Source: a delta proteobacterium NaphS2 (GTDB taxonomy: Bacteria; Desulfobacterota; DSM-4660; Desulfatiglandales; Desulfatiglandaceae). Taken from it: 64,000 nucleotides of DNA. Both the position numbers and the translations under genes were made by a program. Shown in pieces: positions 1-10,015 of the stretch (the first letter of the stretch is position 1; every line of letters starts with the position of its first letter). The notes below the pieces were generated by a model. That model was not told where the DNA came from. It made no database searches and was given only the letters and a program-made list of their open reading frames with translations. Where the stretch lies: assembly GCA_000179315.1 (NCBI GenBank), contig ADZZ01000330.1:52119-116118 (forward strand), given 5' to 3'.

Positions 1-1
1 G

Positions 2-178
2 CTGGGGAGTGCCATCCTGGCCAACATCGTGATGTTGGGGGCACTGCAGGCCAGCGTCCTGCTCCCATTGGAGGAAACGGCAATGCGCCGCACCCTTGAA
101 GCATCTTTGCCGCCGAAGCGTCTGGAGCAAAATCTTCAAGCCTTTTCCCAAGGCCAGGAGGCCGTGAAACGACATTAA
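2..178 (+). CDS. 2-oxoacid:ferredoxin oxidoreductase gamma/IorB-type subunit, C-terminal part
   Basis: Only the last 58 codons are in the window; the gene starts before base 1. The visible end (LGSAILANIVMLGALQA, then a charged helix with NLQAF) matches in pattern the C-terminus of the IorB-like protein at 56013-56630 (GNIMMVGALSA ... NLQAF). I therefore read it as the catalytic small subunit of an indolepyruvate:ferredoxin oxidoreductase-type enzyme, which decarboxylates 2-oxo acids to acyl-CoA and reduces ferredoxin in the cytoplasm. The stop is immediately followed by the next gene, so the two are probably in one operon. The family call rests on a short fragment. Confidence 0.6.
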   Translation: MGSAILANIVMLGALQASVLLPLEETAMRRTLEASLPPKRLEQNLQAFSQGQEAVKRH

Positions 179-1258
179 GTGATGAAACCAATGGAAGAAG
201 CGCTGTGGGCTGAACTGCAAAAGGCGGCAGGTAAAGAAAACGCCTCCCGTCAATTGATCGACCTGGTTTTCTACTCCTATGATGCGTCCGACCATTTCGG
301 TCGGCCACAGGCCGCGGCCTGGGCAACGGATACGGAACAGGTTTCCAGAATTTTGAAATGGGCACACAAGCATGGGGTTCCGGTGATCCCCAGGGGGGCG
401 GGGACCAGTCTTTCGGGCATGACCGTACCGGCCCGGGGCGGCGTGGTGCTGGACATGAGCAGAATGAACCGGATTCTGGCCCTACGGGTGCCGGATCGTC
501 TGGTGATCCTTGAGCCGGGGGTGGTCTATACGGACCTGCAGAGAGTACTGGCGCCCAAAGGCTTCTTTTTTCCGCCCGATCCCGCCAGCGGGTCCGTCTG
601 CACCATCGGCGGCAATGTGGCCACCAATGCCGGCGGCATTCGGGGCGCCAAATACGGCGTGACGCAAGACTATGTTCTTGGGCTGGAAGTTGTGCTGGCC
701 GATGGGAGTATCATGCATACCGGTTCAAAGTGCATGAAAAGCGTCTCCGGCTATGAACTGACCAAGCTGTTCGTGGGCTCGGAAGGCACCTTGGGCGTGG
801 TGACCGGGATCACACTGAAAATAGCACCACTGCCCCGGCACACGGTGACCGCGAGCATGGCTTTTGAGCATTTGGCCGATGCGGGGCGTGCGGTGAGTCG
901 GATTGTCCAGGCGGGTATCGTACCGTGCGTCATGGAAATCCTGGATTCCATATGCGTGAAAATCCTGCGACGTCAATCCGATCTTGACGTTCCTGATGCG
1001 GAGGCCCTGTTGCTCCTTGAAACCGACGGCCGGACCCTGGAGGAAGCAACGAAAGAGATGGATCGGGCATTGGTCCTGACCAATGAATGCGGGGGGGGGG
1101 GGCATTTGCGAAAAGCCCGCTCGCTGGAGGAAGCGGCCAGCCTGTGGCAGGCCCGGCGGGCTCTGGGAGGCATCATCACACGGCTCAGACCCAGTTTTGC
1201 GGTTGAAGATGTGACCGTGCCCATATCCCGTGTGCCCGAGTTAGAGTCTGTCCGTTAA
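179..1258 (+). pseudogene. GlcD-type FAD-linked oxidase, N-terminal part, interrupted by an insertion sequence
   Basis: This is the FAD-binding half of a glycolate/D-lactate dehydrogenase-type flavoprotein, which oxidises a 2-hydroxy acid to the 2-oxo acid. The FAD_binding_4 signature is clear (IPRGAGTSLSGM, PPDPAS, GGNVATNAGG), and the start of the FAD-oxidase C domain follows. Reading is disrupted at about 1241 by an ISAzo13-type element; codons 355-359 and the stop belong to the element. The remainder lies at 2536-2865. Removing the element joins the halves in frame into a protein of about 463 residues, the normal family length. Start is GTG at 179, directly after the upstream stop, or ATG at 182. 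A run of 12 G lies inside the gene. Confidence 0.85.
1091..1102 (+). repeat. Homopolymer of 12 G inside glcD
   Basis: Twelve consecutive G bases encode four glycines (Cys-Gly4-His) in the FAD-oxidase domain. The frame is intact at this length. Tracts like this slip during replication, so length changes of one base would switch the gene off or on. It may also be a sequencing-sensitive site. Confidence 0.8.
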
Positions 1259-2535
1259 TAACTTGAACATTTAGGGCGAATAGAATAGTTCCATTCGCCA
1301 TGAAAATCGGCCTTAAACAAATTGACGTTCTCAAGTTCGGTGTCAGTTACTTTGATCCCCTTTGGATAACTGTTGGAGTCAATCTCAGCCTGAATCTTAA
1401 GGCCTTGTCGAGTGGTTGTGTTGGCTATCAGATTCACAATTACCTCGTGACTCGTCAACGGCTTGCCACGCCAATTCATGCTGATATGACTGAACATTCG
1501 ATGTTCAATTTTATTCCATTTGCTTGTGCCAGGAGGGAGATGGCACACGGAGATTTCAAGACCTTGGTCATCTGCAAACCGTTGAAGTTCAATTTTCCAA
1601 AGCCGAATTCGATATCCGTTACTACCGCCTCCATCCGCCGTTATGAGAAGTTGTTTTGCTTCCGGATAAGTTTGCTGGCCCATTCTTTTCCACCAACGAC
1701 GGATACTCTCGACAGCAAAGGATGATGTGTCATGATCAATGCCAACGCTGACCCAGCCAACATTTGCTGTCTGATCATATACACCATATGGGTTAACCTT
1801 GCCCAAATTTTTGTCAGCAAAATCGTGTACTCGGACAGAATCCGGTTGTCCTTTTGGTTGCCATTCCCGGCCTGCGTTTTTAAAATCTCCAACAAGCTCC
1901 TTTTTCTTGGTGTCAACAGAAATAACCGGTTGGTTATTCTCCTGAAATACTTTTACCTGGTTGTAAATATAGCGAAACTGGGCATCGCGGTCCGGATGAC
2001 GGGAACCTTCACGAACCTTGCGGTTCGCTTGGAGACTGTAACCCAAATCGGCCAACAGTTCCGATACCTTTTGCCGACCGATTTTGTGCCCCATAACCTG
2101 CAAAGCTCTCGACAGCTGCCTCGTGCTTTTGCATGTCCAGCGCAGTGGCGATTCGGGATCGCCTCGGGTGGTTGGTTCAACCATCCCTTCCAAGTCACGA
2201 AGGATGATCGGGTTGACCTTGGTAATAGGTTTTCGACCACCCCCTCTGGCCCGTGTTCGATTGGTAGCAGGCTTTGCAGCATTTGACGGTTCAATTTCTT
2301 TGAGGCCCTGATAAATAGTTGTTCTTGAAAGGCCTGTAGCCTTGGAAACAGCTGATATACCACCACGACCAAGAGATTTTGCCTCTGCGGCAGCCCACAG
2401 GCGACGGCCTTTTTCATCAAGAATTGGAAGGAGCGTATTAAACTTTTCATTCACTATCGGTTCGATTTTATTTTCCATAAATTACCGATAGCATAATGAC
2501 GCTATTTGTTCAAGTTATTTATGGACAGATTCTAA
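1241..2535 (-). mobile_element. ISAzo13-family insertion sequence inside glcD
   Basis: A unit of about 1295 bp carries one transposase gene on the minus strand. It is bounded by imperfect inverted repeats of about 29 bp, at 1241-1269 and 2507-2535. They share the core TCTGTCC and the inner part AATAACTTGAACA, with 26 of 29 positions identical by eye. No direct target duplication is evident. The edge could be off by three bases on the left, because keeping the codon at 1241-1243 gives a slightly better match to GlcD proteins. The element looks more AT-rich than the host gene. It appears intact and may still be mobile. Confidence 0.85.
1255..2478 (-). CDS. ISAzo13-family DDE transposase
   Basis: A 407-residue transposase. 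The N-terminal part is a helix-turn-helix region (GRGGISAVSKATGLSRTTIY), followed by an RNase H-like catalytic core. The acidic residues can be placed: the first Asp in VISVDTKKKELVG, the second in LLITADGGGSNGYR, and the Glu in SKWNKIEHRMFS. These motifs, with TSKWNKIEHR in particular, are typical of the ISAzo13 family. The gene fills the element between the two inverted repeats and shows no frameshift or stop, so it is probably functional. Confidence 0.9.
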   Translation of the reverse strand: MENKIEPIVNEKFNTLLPILDEKGRRLWAAAEAKSLGRGGISAVSKATGLSRTTIYQGLKEIEPSNAAKPATNRTRARGGGRKPITKVNPIILRDLEGMVEPTTRGDPESPLRWTCKSTRQLSRALQVMGHKIGRQKVSELLADLGYSLQANRKVREGSRHPDRDAQFRYIYNQVKVFQENNQPVISVDTKKKELVGDFKNAGREWQPKGQPDSVRVHDFADKNLGKVNPYGVYDQTANVGWVSVGIDHDTSSFAVESIRRWWKRMGQQTYPEAKQLLITADGGGSNGYRIRLWKIELQRFADDQGLEISVCHLPPGTSKWNKIEHRMFSHISMNWRGKPLTSHEVIVNLIANTTTRQGLKIQAEIDSNSYPKGIKVTDTELENVNLFKADFHGEWNYSIRPKCSSY

Positions 2536-2865
2536 CTATCGGCCGTGCAGGACATCGCCCGTCGCCACAAGGTCGAGATCGCCACCATGGGACACGCGGG
2601 AGACGGCAATCTGCATCCGGCTTTCACTTTTGACCGATCCGATACCCATGAATTTCATCGGGTGGAAGCAGCGGCCGCTGAACTTTTCCAAACCGCCATC
2701 CAACTGGAGGGCACCATAACCGGGGAACACGGCATCGGACTCTCCAAAGCCCCCTACCTGGCCTGGGAACACGACGGAGCAGCACTCAGAATGATGAAAG
2801 CACTCAAAAAGACCTTTGACCCCAAAGGCATCCTCAATCCGGGAAAAATGGCGTTAGACGATTGA
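2536..2865 (+). pseudogene. GlcD-type FAD-linked oxidase, C-terminal part
   Basis: The separated C-terminal 109 codons of the oxidase that begins at 179. They carry the substrate- and FAD-contacting motifs of the family (MGHAGDGNLHP and TGEHGIGLSK) and the usual ending FDPKGILNPGKM. A GTG at 2545 could start translation, but the fragment lacks the FAD-binding domain and cannot work alone. The end is intact, so the gene would be restored by precise loss of the insertion sequence. Confidence 0.85.
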
Positions 2866-2872
2866 TTCCCCC

Positions 2873-2902
2873 TTGACATTTGGCGGAATTTCGGTTCACT
2901 AT
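2873..2902 (+). promoter_or_regulatory. Probable sigma-70 promoter for the 87-residue protein gene
   Basis: TTGACA at 2873-2878 and CACTAT at 2897-2902 are separated by 18 bases. The -35 element is perfect and the -10 element weak. It lies in the short gap after glcD and would give a leader of about 40 bases to the start codon at 2949. Confidence 0.45.
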
Positions 2903-2948
2903 TGCGGGCCAACTCTGAATAAGAGAATTTGAGTAAGGAGCAGAACCG

Positions 2949-3212
2949 ATGAAAGACGAACGCGGCAATTACTACTATCCCTTTCCCCAGAATAAAAAAG
3001 TCCGCATGTATGTACAGGAAAAAGACGGCATGGTCCAGTTCAGGCTATGGAATTCCGACGATTCAAAGCTATGGGAAGAGCACGGCTGGATCCCTTATGA
3101 TGCGATACTGCAGGCCGCCGAAATGTATAAAAACAAGAGTGATAAAAAGAGCGATTTCGACCCCAATCGTGCCTATGACCTGGATGCGGCACAGGCGCTG
3201 TTGAAGGAATAA
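2949..3212 (+). CDS. Conserved hypothetical protein, 87 residues
   Basis: A small soluble, charged protein with an aromatic N-terminal half (NYYYPFPQNKKVRMYV, FRLWNSDD, HGWIPYDAI) and a helical C-terminus. The start ATG is preceded by GTAAGGAG at a suitable distance and by its own promoter-like sequence. I recognise no domain and assign no function. It is convergent with the PHP gene, whose stop lies 17 bases downstream. Confidence 0.7.
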   Translation: MKDERGNYYYPFPQNKKVRMYVQEKDGMVQFRLWNSDDSKLWEEHGWIPYDAILQAAEMYKNKSDKKSDFDPNRAYDLDAAQALLKE

Positions 3213-3229
3213 TAAAAAAGTTGAAACCC

Positions 3230-4288
3230 TTACCGCAAATAGATGGGGTTGGAAAAAATCCAGGGGCGAAGTCCGAAAAAAGGGACACGCCGATACACTT
3301 CAACACGATAGACGCCCCGTTGTCGGATCACGTGGGAAAAGCCCCAACCCATGGAGCGGAACACCACAATGCCATTTCTTAACAGGCGGATGTCCCCCTT
3401 TCGGGGTGTTTTCACAACAAGCGTGCCCGGTTTAAACACCCTTTCCTCTCCCATTTCCAAGGTTTTGCCCCCTTCCACCACATAAGAAAACCTGAACCCC
3501 TTGGAAGGCGCCAGCCGGTCGTGGCCCATATGGAGTCGACCTTCTTTCATGGCGCCGTAGATCTGTTCTCTGGCGTAAACGGGATTTTTGGAAAGCGGAC
3601 GATCCAGCAGCGGATGGATATTGATGGACAAAAACCCGTCCCGATAAGAAAGGGGCGTAAATCGCAGCGGCCCCCAGTGAAAATATCCGCCATGGGCATC
3701 GGAGCCGCCGACGGCCACAACCCGCCGTTTTTCACATGCCCTATCCCAGAATTGAAGGGTTTTTCGGCTGGGGCCTTTCAGCCCCCATCCCTTGAACAGG
3801 AGAAAGAAGAGGCCATGCAGGGGTGTTTTAACCCGTTCCTTCCACCGGGACGAAAAATTCCAGATGCAGATCCCGGTATAACCGGTGACCGAAAGATCGT
3901 TCCAGGTGTAGGCGATGCGTTTCTCCATGAAAGGCATCCCCTTTTCAAAGGGATGGGCCAGAAAGCCAAAACCGCCTTTCCGGTTCACACGATCGATGAC
4001 TGACTGGGGTGCGGCCCCTTTGCCATGCACCATCTCACGCAAACCAAAGGCCAGGTAATGATGGAACCGTCCCCCCAATTCCAGACCCACCAGGACCAGC
4101 ACATTGCCATACTTTACTTCATCTTCAACGTGAAGTGTCTTTGCCATGTAATCGTGATCATTAATGATAATAAAATCAAGATTTGCCTTTTCCGCGTCCT
4201 GTGCAATTTCAGGAACGGTTTTGGCGCCGTCTGAATAGCGGGTATGAATGTGTACGTTTCCGGCATATTCGAAGAGATGATTGCCCAC
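3230..4288 (-). CDS. PHP-domain phosphoesterase
   Basis: A 352-residue protein with the polymerase-and-histidinol-phosphatase metal-binding fold. The N-terminal metal motif is HIHTRYSDG (His13, His15, Asp20). It is followed by NDHD near residue 45, LAHPF near 113 and GGSDAHG in the middle third, so a complete trinuclear metal site is visible. Family members hydrolyse phosphomonoesters; the substrate cannot be read from sequence. The start lies three bases after the stop of the ABC permease gene, so the two are co-transcribed and probably translationally coupled. There is no signal peptide, so it is cytoplasmic. Confidence 0.85.
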   Translation of the reverse strand: MGNHLFEYAGNVHIHTRYSDGAKTVPEIAQDAEKANLDFIIINDHDYMAKTLHVEDEVKYGNVLVLVGLELGGRFHHYLAFGLREMVHGKGAAPQSVIDRVNRKGGFGFLAHPFEKGMPFMEKRIAYTWNDLSVTGYTGICIWNFSSRWKERVKTPLHGLFFLLFKGWGLKGPSRKTLQFWDRACEKRRVVAVGGSDAHGGYFHWGPLRFTPLSYRDGFLSINIHPLLDRPLSKNPVYAREQIYGAMKEGRLHMGHDRLAPSKGFRFSYVVEGGKTLEMGEERVFKPGTLVVKTPRKGDIRLLRNGIVVFRSMGWGFSHVIRQRGVYRVEVYRRVPFFGLRPWIFSNPIYLR

Positions 4289-4291
4289 TGT

Positions 4292-6010
4292 CTATTTCCT
4301 TGTTCCGGACCCGGCAAGGGCTTTAAGCCCCATCCCCATGGGTTTCCATATGGCCGCGGCGGTCAGCGCCAATACCCCCGCAAAAGAAACGACCATGTAA
4401 ACCTGCTCCATGGCAGATATCACGCGGCCTTTCATTTGGGACATGAAGAGAAGATAGACGGGACCGGCCTCCAGCACCACGACCGCGCCGATAAAAAGAG
4501 CGCTCACCATCATGTAGAGGAGCCCACCGAATCCGGTGGCCACCTGCCCGATATTTTCATGGTCGAATCTGGGGTACATGGCGCCGAAACCGATACCGAG
4601 GCTTACGATGCCAAATACCATGAAAAACATGGTTGCCGACGAGAGCGCCATCATAAACCGGCTAACCTGGAGAAAGTTGTTGGTCACCACGATCAGTATC
4701 ATCCCTAAAAAAAGCATGGGCACCAGAAAGAAAAAGTACTTTCCCCATAAATACCGCCCCAGTTGCATGGGAGATGAACGCAGAATCCAGAACGCCGTTC
4801 CTTCCGCACTCACCGCCGTAAAAACAAACCGAACCCCCACCGCCGCCAGAACAAAAACGGCCAGTCCCATGTTCAGAAAAGCAAGCCCGTTTTGAAGAAA
4901 GTCCAAGGGGAGCGGGCTCTTCTCAAGCGGCAGCACCTTGAAATTATAGACATACACCACCACCAGGGCGAAAAGAAGCAGCAATTGGGACCACTGGGTA
5001 TTGTCCCTGAAAAAGACCCGGATATCCTTGGCCATCACAACGGCCAGATCCGGTTTGAAGGGTTTCGTGACGAGCCGAATCATAAGGTCCAGAATCCGTT
5101 TTCCACCCATGAGCCGTTTCTTGGCCTCCTGGGCCTTGCTGAAACCGTCCAGGTAGATAAAAGAAGCCGTCCAGATATTGACAAACACCAGCGTTAATGC
5201 GGTGGACCAGGTCAATAGCAAATAGAACCCTTCACTCCCGGTTTCGCTTCCCATGATGAGATGCGTCCAGAGAATCTCCGTGATCCAATGGGTGGGAAGA
5301 TAAGGTGAATCGGGCGCTTTCAATGCCGACACATACTGCATGACGGAAAGGGCCATCTCGGGGTCCACCAGCCTTTCGGGTCTCAGGAACCGAAACAGGA
5401 GATAAAGGCCCACGACCATGAGAAGGGACAGCAGCAATATGATATCCCGCGTTCTCTGGGCCGGAAAAACATGAACCAACGTCATGGTCAACAGAACTCC
5501 GAGGCCGGAGGCGATGAGGCCCATGGCGATGATCAGATGGATGAGACTAATATAAAACCCCACACCGGGGGCATATACATACCCGTAGGCCCCCAGGATC
5601 GGGATAGCGAAAATCAACGCCATCCAGGAGCTGTTTAAAAAGCTGCTGAAGGCCCTTGCCGCAAAAAGCGTTTCAACGGGCACCGGCGCCGAATGGCAGA
5701 ATTCCAGGTCTTTGGAAAGATACAGGGTGGAAAGGGAGGTAATGATGTTGCTGAAAATGAGCAATGAGAAAAACGTCAGAAATACCATGCTCAGGAGCTC
5801 TTTTGCCAGAAGATCGCCGATCATCTCAACGGATTGAAAATAGACCAGCACCCGGGAAGAGAGCACAAACAGGATCAAGCCGAAAACAAGGCCCAGTCCC
5901 CCCATGAAAACGGGTTTTTTAAGTCCGGCCCCGTGGGTCCGGCTCAGCCGGTTCTTGAAACCCAGTAGGCCGGGACGTAACAGTAAAATGAGATGGCCCA
6001 TTTGAATCAC
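4292..6010 (-). CDS. ABC-2 type transporter permease, about 11-12 membrane segments
   Basis: A 572-residue integral membrane protein. Long hydrophobic stretches are spread along the whole chain, for example GLGLVFGLILFVLSS, FAIPILGAYGYVYAPG, IILLLSLLMVVGLYLL, LLLFALVVVYVY, FFFLVPMLFLGMILIV and GGLLYMMVSALFIGAVV. The pattern fits a duplicated ABC-2 exporter permease in the inner membrane. No ATP-binding partner is next to it: upstream is a gap of 434 bases, downstream the PHP gene. The ATPase may lie elsewhere or have been lost. The transported substrate is unknown. Confidence 0.75.
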   Translation of the reverse strand: MIQMGHLILLLRPGLLGFKNRLSRTHGAGLKKPVFMGGLGLVFGLILFVLSSRVLVYFQSVEMIGDLLAKELLSMVFLTFFSLLIFSNIITSLSTLYLSKDLEFCHSAPVPVETLFAARAFSSFLNSSWMALIFAIPILGAYGYVYAPGVGFYISLIHLIIAMGLIASGLGVLLTMTLVHVFPAQRTRDIILLLSLLMVVGLYLLFRFLRPERLVDPEMALSVMQYVSALKAPDSPYLPTHWITEILWTHLIMGSETGSEGFYLLLTWSTALTLVFVNIWTASFIYLDGFSKAQEAKKRLMGGKRILDLMIRLVTKPFKPDLAVVMAKDIRVFFRDNTQWSQLLLLFALVVVYVYNFKVLPLEKSPLPLDFLQNGLAFLNMGLAVFVLAAVGVRFVFTAVSAEGTAFWILRSSPMQLGRYLWGKYFFFLVPMLFLGMILIVVTNNFLQVSRFMMALSSATMFFMVFGIVSLGIGFGAMYPRFDHENIGQVATGFGGLLYMMVSALFIGAVVVLEAGPVYLLFMSQMKGRVISAMEQVYMVVSFAGVLALTAAAIWKPMGMGLKALAGSGTRK

Positions 6011-6444
6011 TCAGTCAAAGCAATCGAATTCATGAGGCTTCCCGGTTGATGTGGAGCGGAGTCGCGGAGGGGTTTTCCAGGGTTTGGGGTTATGGCCGTC
6101 ATGGTCACTCCCGGTGTTTGAGATGCGATCGGTTATCGGCTTGAATATTAGTAAAGAAGTAAATGGTCGTAAATCAGCCGCTACATAGTCCCCCGCCAGG
6201 AAACCCACAAGGAAACCCCTCTTGCCAACCAATGCAGTAATATCCACACGACCACCATTCCACTAGAAAGCAATGAATTGAGCATTGCCTGCAAAACACC
6301 ATGATGGATATAAAACCGATCTGGAATGGGCTTGACCACGCTTTTGTGCCAAAACAACAAATGCCGTGCCGATGGGCAGGTAGTCCAGACAGATGGCCCT
6401 CCGAGAGGATTGTTGATCCGGACGGAGAAAAAGACGTCATACGC
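6011..6444. other. Intergenic stretch of 434 bases without a convincing gene
   Basis: Short open frames occur on the minus strand, some hydrophobic, but none has a credible start with ribosome-binding site plus a recognisable product. Hydrophobic runs that jump between frames hint at a decayed membrane-protein gene; this is speculative. The promoter for the ABC permease and PHP genes should lie near 6011-6100, but I cannot pick a clear one. Confidence 0.4.
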
Positions 6445-7425
6445 CTAAGACTTCGAAACGACCCCGTAATATTTGCGATACCACGCAATGAAGGCCCTGA
6501 TCCCCTCTTTTAAAGGCGTTTTGGGGGTAAACCCCAGCTTTTCTCTGGAACTCGTAATGTCGGCTGATGTTTCCGCCACATCCCCCGGCTGCATGGGGAG
6601 CATGTTCTTCTCCGCCTTTTGCCCCAGCTCCGATTCAATGGCCTCTATGAAATCCTTCAAGGATGTGGAATCCGAATTCCCCAGGTTAAAGATCTCGTAG
6701 GGCACCGGTCTTTCGATGGCGCTGATGGTTCCCGCTACGATATCATCAATATAGGTGAAGTCCCGCCGCATATTCCCATAGTTGAAAACGTTGATGGGTC
6801 GGTTGTGAAGGATGGCATCCGTAAAAAGAAAAAGTGCCATATCCGGACGGCCCCAGGGACCGTAAACCGTGAAGAACCTGAGCCCCGTGCAAGGGATTTC
6901 GTAGAGGTGGCTGTAGGCATGGGCCATGAGTTCATTGGCTTTTTTGGTGGCCGCATAGAGACTGATGGGATTATCGACCCGGTCTTCCACACTGTAGGGA
7001 TTTTTTTTGTTTTTGCCGTACACGGAGGATGAAGAAGCATATACGAAATTTGTGATCTGAACTTCACGGGCCATTTCGAGGAGGTTCAAGAAGCCTTCAA
7101 TATTGCTCTTCTGGTAGGAAAAGGGATCTTTGAGGGAATGCCGGACCCCGGCCTGTGCCGCCAGGTTGCAAATATGCGTGATCTTCTGTTCCCTGAAAAG
7201 CTCTCTGAGGGCTTCCAGATCCTGGATGTCCCCTTTCACAAACCGAAACCGTCCATGGGGTTTTAATAATTCCAGCCGCGCCTTTTTCAGCGTCACATCG
7301 TAATAGGGATTCAGGTTATCCAACCCGACCACATGATATCCCAAATCCAGAAGTTTACTGGAGAGATGAAAACCGATAAACCCTGCTGATCCCGTTACCA
7401 AAACTTTTTCGCCCGAATGTGCCAT
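6445..7425 (-). CDS. NAD-dependent epimerase, UDP-glucuronate 4-epimerase type
   Basis: A 326-residue extended short-chain dehydrogenase. The NAD-binding motif TGSAGFIG is at residues 12-19, the catalytic YxxxK is in SLYAATKKANE, and the Ser/Thr element is YASSSSVYG. The blocks AAQAGVRHSL, TVYGPWGRPDMALF and IFNLGNS are typical of UDP-glucuronate 4-epimerases, which make UDP-galacturonate for lipopolysaccharide or capsule. The length fits the family. It stands alone on the minus strand between groL and the ABC permease. The exact sugar specificity is inferred. Confidence 0.85.
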   Translation of the reverse strand: MAHSGEKVLVTGSAGFIGFHLSSKLLDLGYHVVGLDNLNPYYDVTLKKARLELLKPHGRFRFVKGDIQDLEALRELFREQKITHICNLAAQAGVRHSLKDPFSYQKSNIEGFLNLLEMAREVQITNFVYASSSSVYGKNKKNPYSVEDRVDNPISLYAATKKANELMAHAYSHLYEIPCTGLRFFTVYGPWGRPDMALFLFTDAILHNRPINVFNYGNMRRDFTYIDDIVAGTISAIERPVPYEIFNLGNSDSTSLKDFIEAIESELGQKAEKNMLPMQPGDVAETSADITSSREKLGFTPKTPLKEGIRAFIAWYRKYYGVVSKS

Positions 7426-7526
7426 CAGTGTGATTGTCCTTAAAGGATTTCAGATCTTTCACATAAATAATCGAAGTGGGCTCGGAAGTAAACCCCGTTG
7501 CGGACCTTTCTTTCGGTACGACTTTC

Positions 7527-7566
7527 AAAAAAAAGCGCTCGGAGAAAACGAATTTTCCACGAGCGC
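7527..7566 (-). terminator. Rho-independent terminator downstream of groL
   Basis: On the minus strand GCGCTCG pairs with CGAGCGC, and the stem continues with GGAAAA against TTTTCTC. It is followed at once by eight T (A-run at 7527-7534 on the plus strand). It lies about 80 bases after the groL stop, so it should end the groESL transcript. Confidence 0.85.
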
Positions 7567-7592
7567 AATTTTGTCAATTGGCAACCTAAACT

Positions 7593-7624
7593 GGATCAAA
7601 AGTCCTTTTTCAGCCTTTTGATCC
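7593..7624. other. Perfect 10-bp inverted repeat between groL and its terminator
   Basis: GGATCAAAAG at 7593-7602 pairs with CTTTTGATCC at 7615-7624 around a 12-base loop. No T-run follows on either strand, so it is more likely a 3' stabilising hairpin of the groL mRNA than a second terminator. Confidence 0.6.
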
Positions 7625-7642
7625 GGGGATACGGATGGTGAA

Positions 7643-9289
<1,647 letters not shown>

Positions 9290-9361
9290 CTATTCCCTCC
9301 TTGGAACTTTATTTAGTAAAATTCTATGATTACGCCAGATGAAGTCTGTTTGAAAATATAT

Positions 9362-9649
9362 CTACTCAACAATGGCAATGATATCATCTTCTCTCATGAT
9401 CAGATGCTCTTCCCCATCGATCTGAATCTCGGTCCCGGCATATTTTCCAAAAAGGACTTTGTCGCCGGCTTTCACTTCCAAAGCGATTTTTTTGCCGTCA
9501 TCACCCACTTTTCCTTCACCAACAGCCATAATAACACCTTCCACCGGTTTTTCCTTGGCTGTATCCGGAATAATGATTCCACCCTTGGTTTTTTCCTCTT
9601 CTTCGACTCTTTTTACGATGACACGATCATGCAACGGTTTTACTTTCAT
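9362..9649 (-). CDS. groS: Co-chaperonin GroES (10 kDa)
   Basis: A 95-residue lid subunit of the GroEL chamber. The family signature is visible from the start ([21 protein letters not shown]), then [13 protein letters not shown], the mobile-loop region, and the ending [16 protein letters not shown]. It is the first gene of the operon. The start ATG follows GGAGAGAAG. Confidence 0.98.
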   Translation of the reverse strand: MKVKPLHDRVIVKRVEEEEKTKGGIIIPDTAKEKPVEGVIMAVGEGKVGDDGKKIALEVKAGDKVLFGKYAGTEIQIDGEEHLIMREDDIIAIVE

Positions 9650-10015
9650 TTCTCTTCTCTCCTTCCAAATAGTTGTTTTTGCACAAACGTCATATGGTTC
9701 ACAAAGAACCCTTACATCCTCTCACCTGAACAAGTTCATGCAACCCTGCAATTACTTCCCCCGACGGGTCTAAAAAAGCAACCTCAAGATTGCGCCGAGT
9801 AACATGGTTGACGTCAACAGACGAAGGTTGCGCGGTCCTTTTTTAAAATGGGGCAGAGGAATTATGTCGAAGGCCCTTAAGATCGCAATATAATTTTAGG
9901 TGTTTGCAGTTGAGAGCTTCGATGCACAGAAAATTAATATCGACCCATGGAATGTCAAGGGGAACAACTAAAAAACCTGAAAGGACAAATATTGAAAGGG
10001 TATTACGCCGTTACT
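9650..10015 (-). promoter_or_regulatory. Upstream region of groESL (366 bases, no gene)
   Basis: This should hold the heat-shock promoter of groESL. I do not see a CIRCE element (TTAGCACTC-N9-GAGTGCTAA). A weak sigma-32-like arrangement is possible on the minus strand: CTTGAGG (9782-9788) with GACCCGTC downstream (about 9763-9770). A perfect 12-bp palindrome GTTGACGTCAAC lies at 9807-9818, just upstream of it. Another TTGACA on the minus strand is at 9954-9959 without a good -10. None of these is certain. Confidence 0.35.

Noticed and set aside
4244..5197. Plus-strand frames opposite the ABC permease
   Set aside because: They lack ribosome-binding sites and their composition is that of antisense to membrane-protein codons.
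9650..9900. CIRCE element in front of groES
   Set aside because: The sequence TTAGCACTC-N9-GAGTGCTAA or a close variant is absent.
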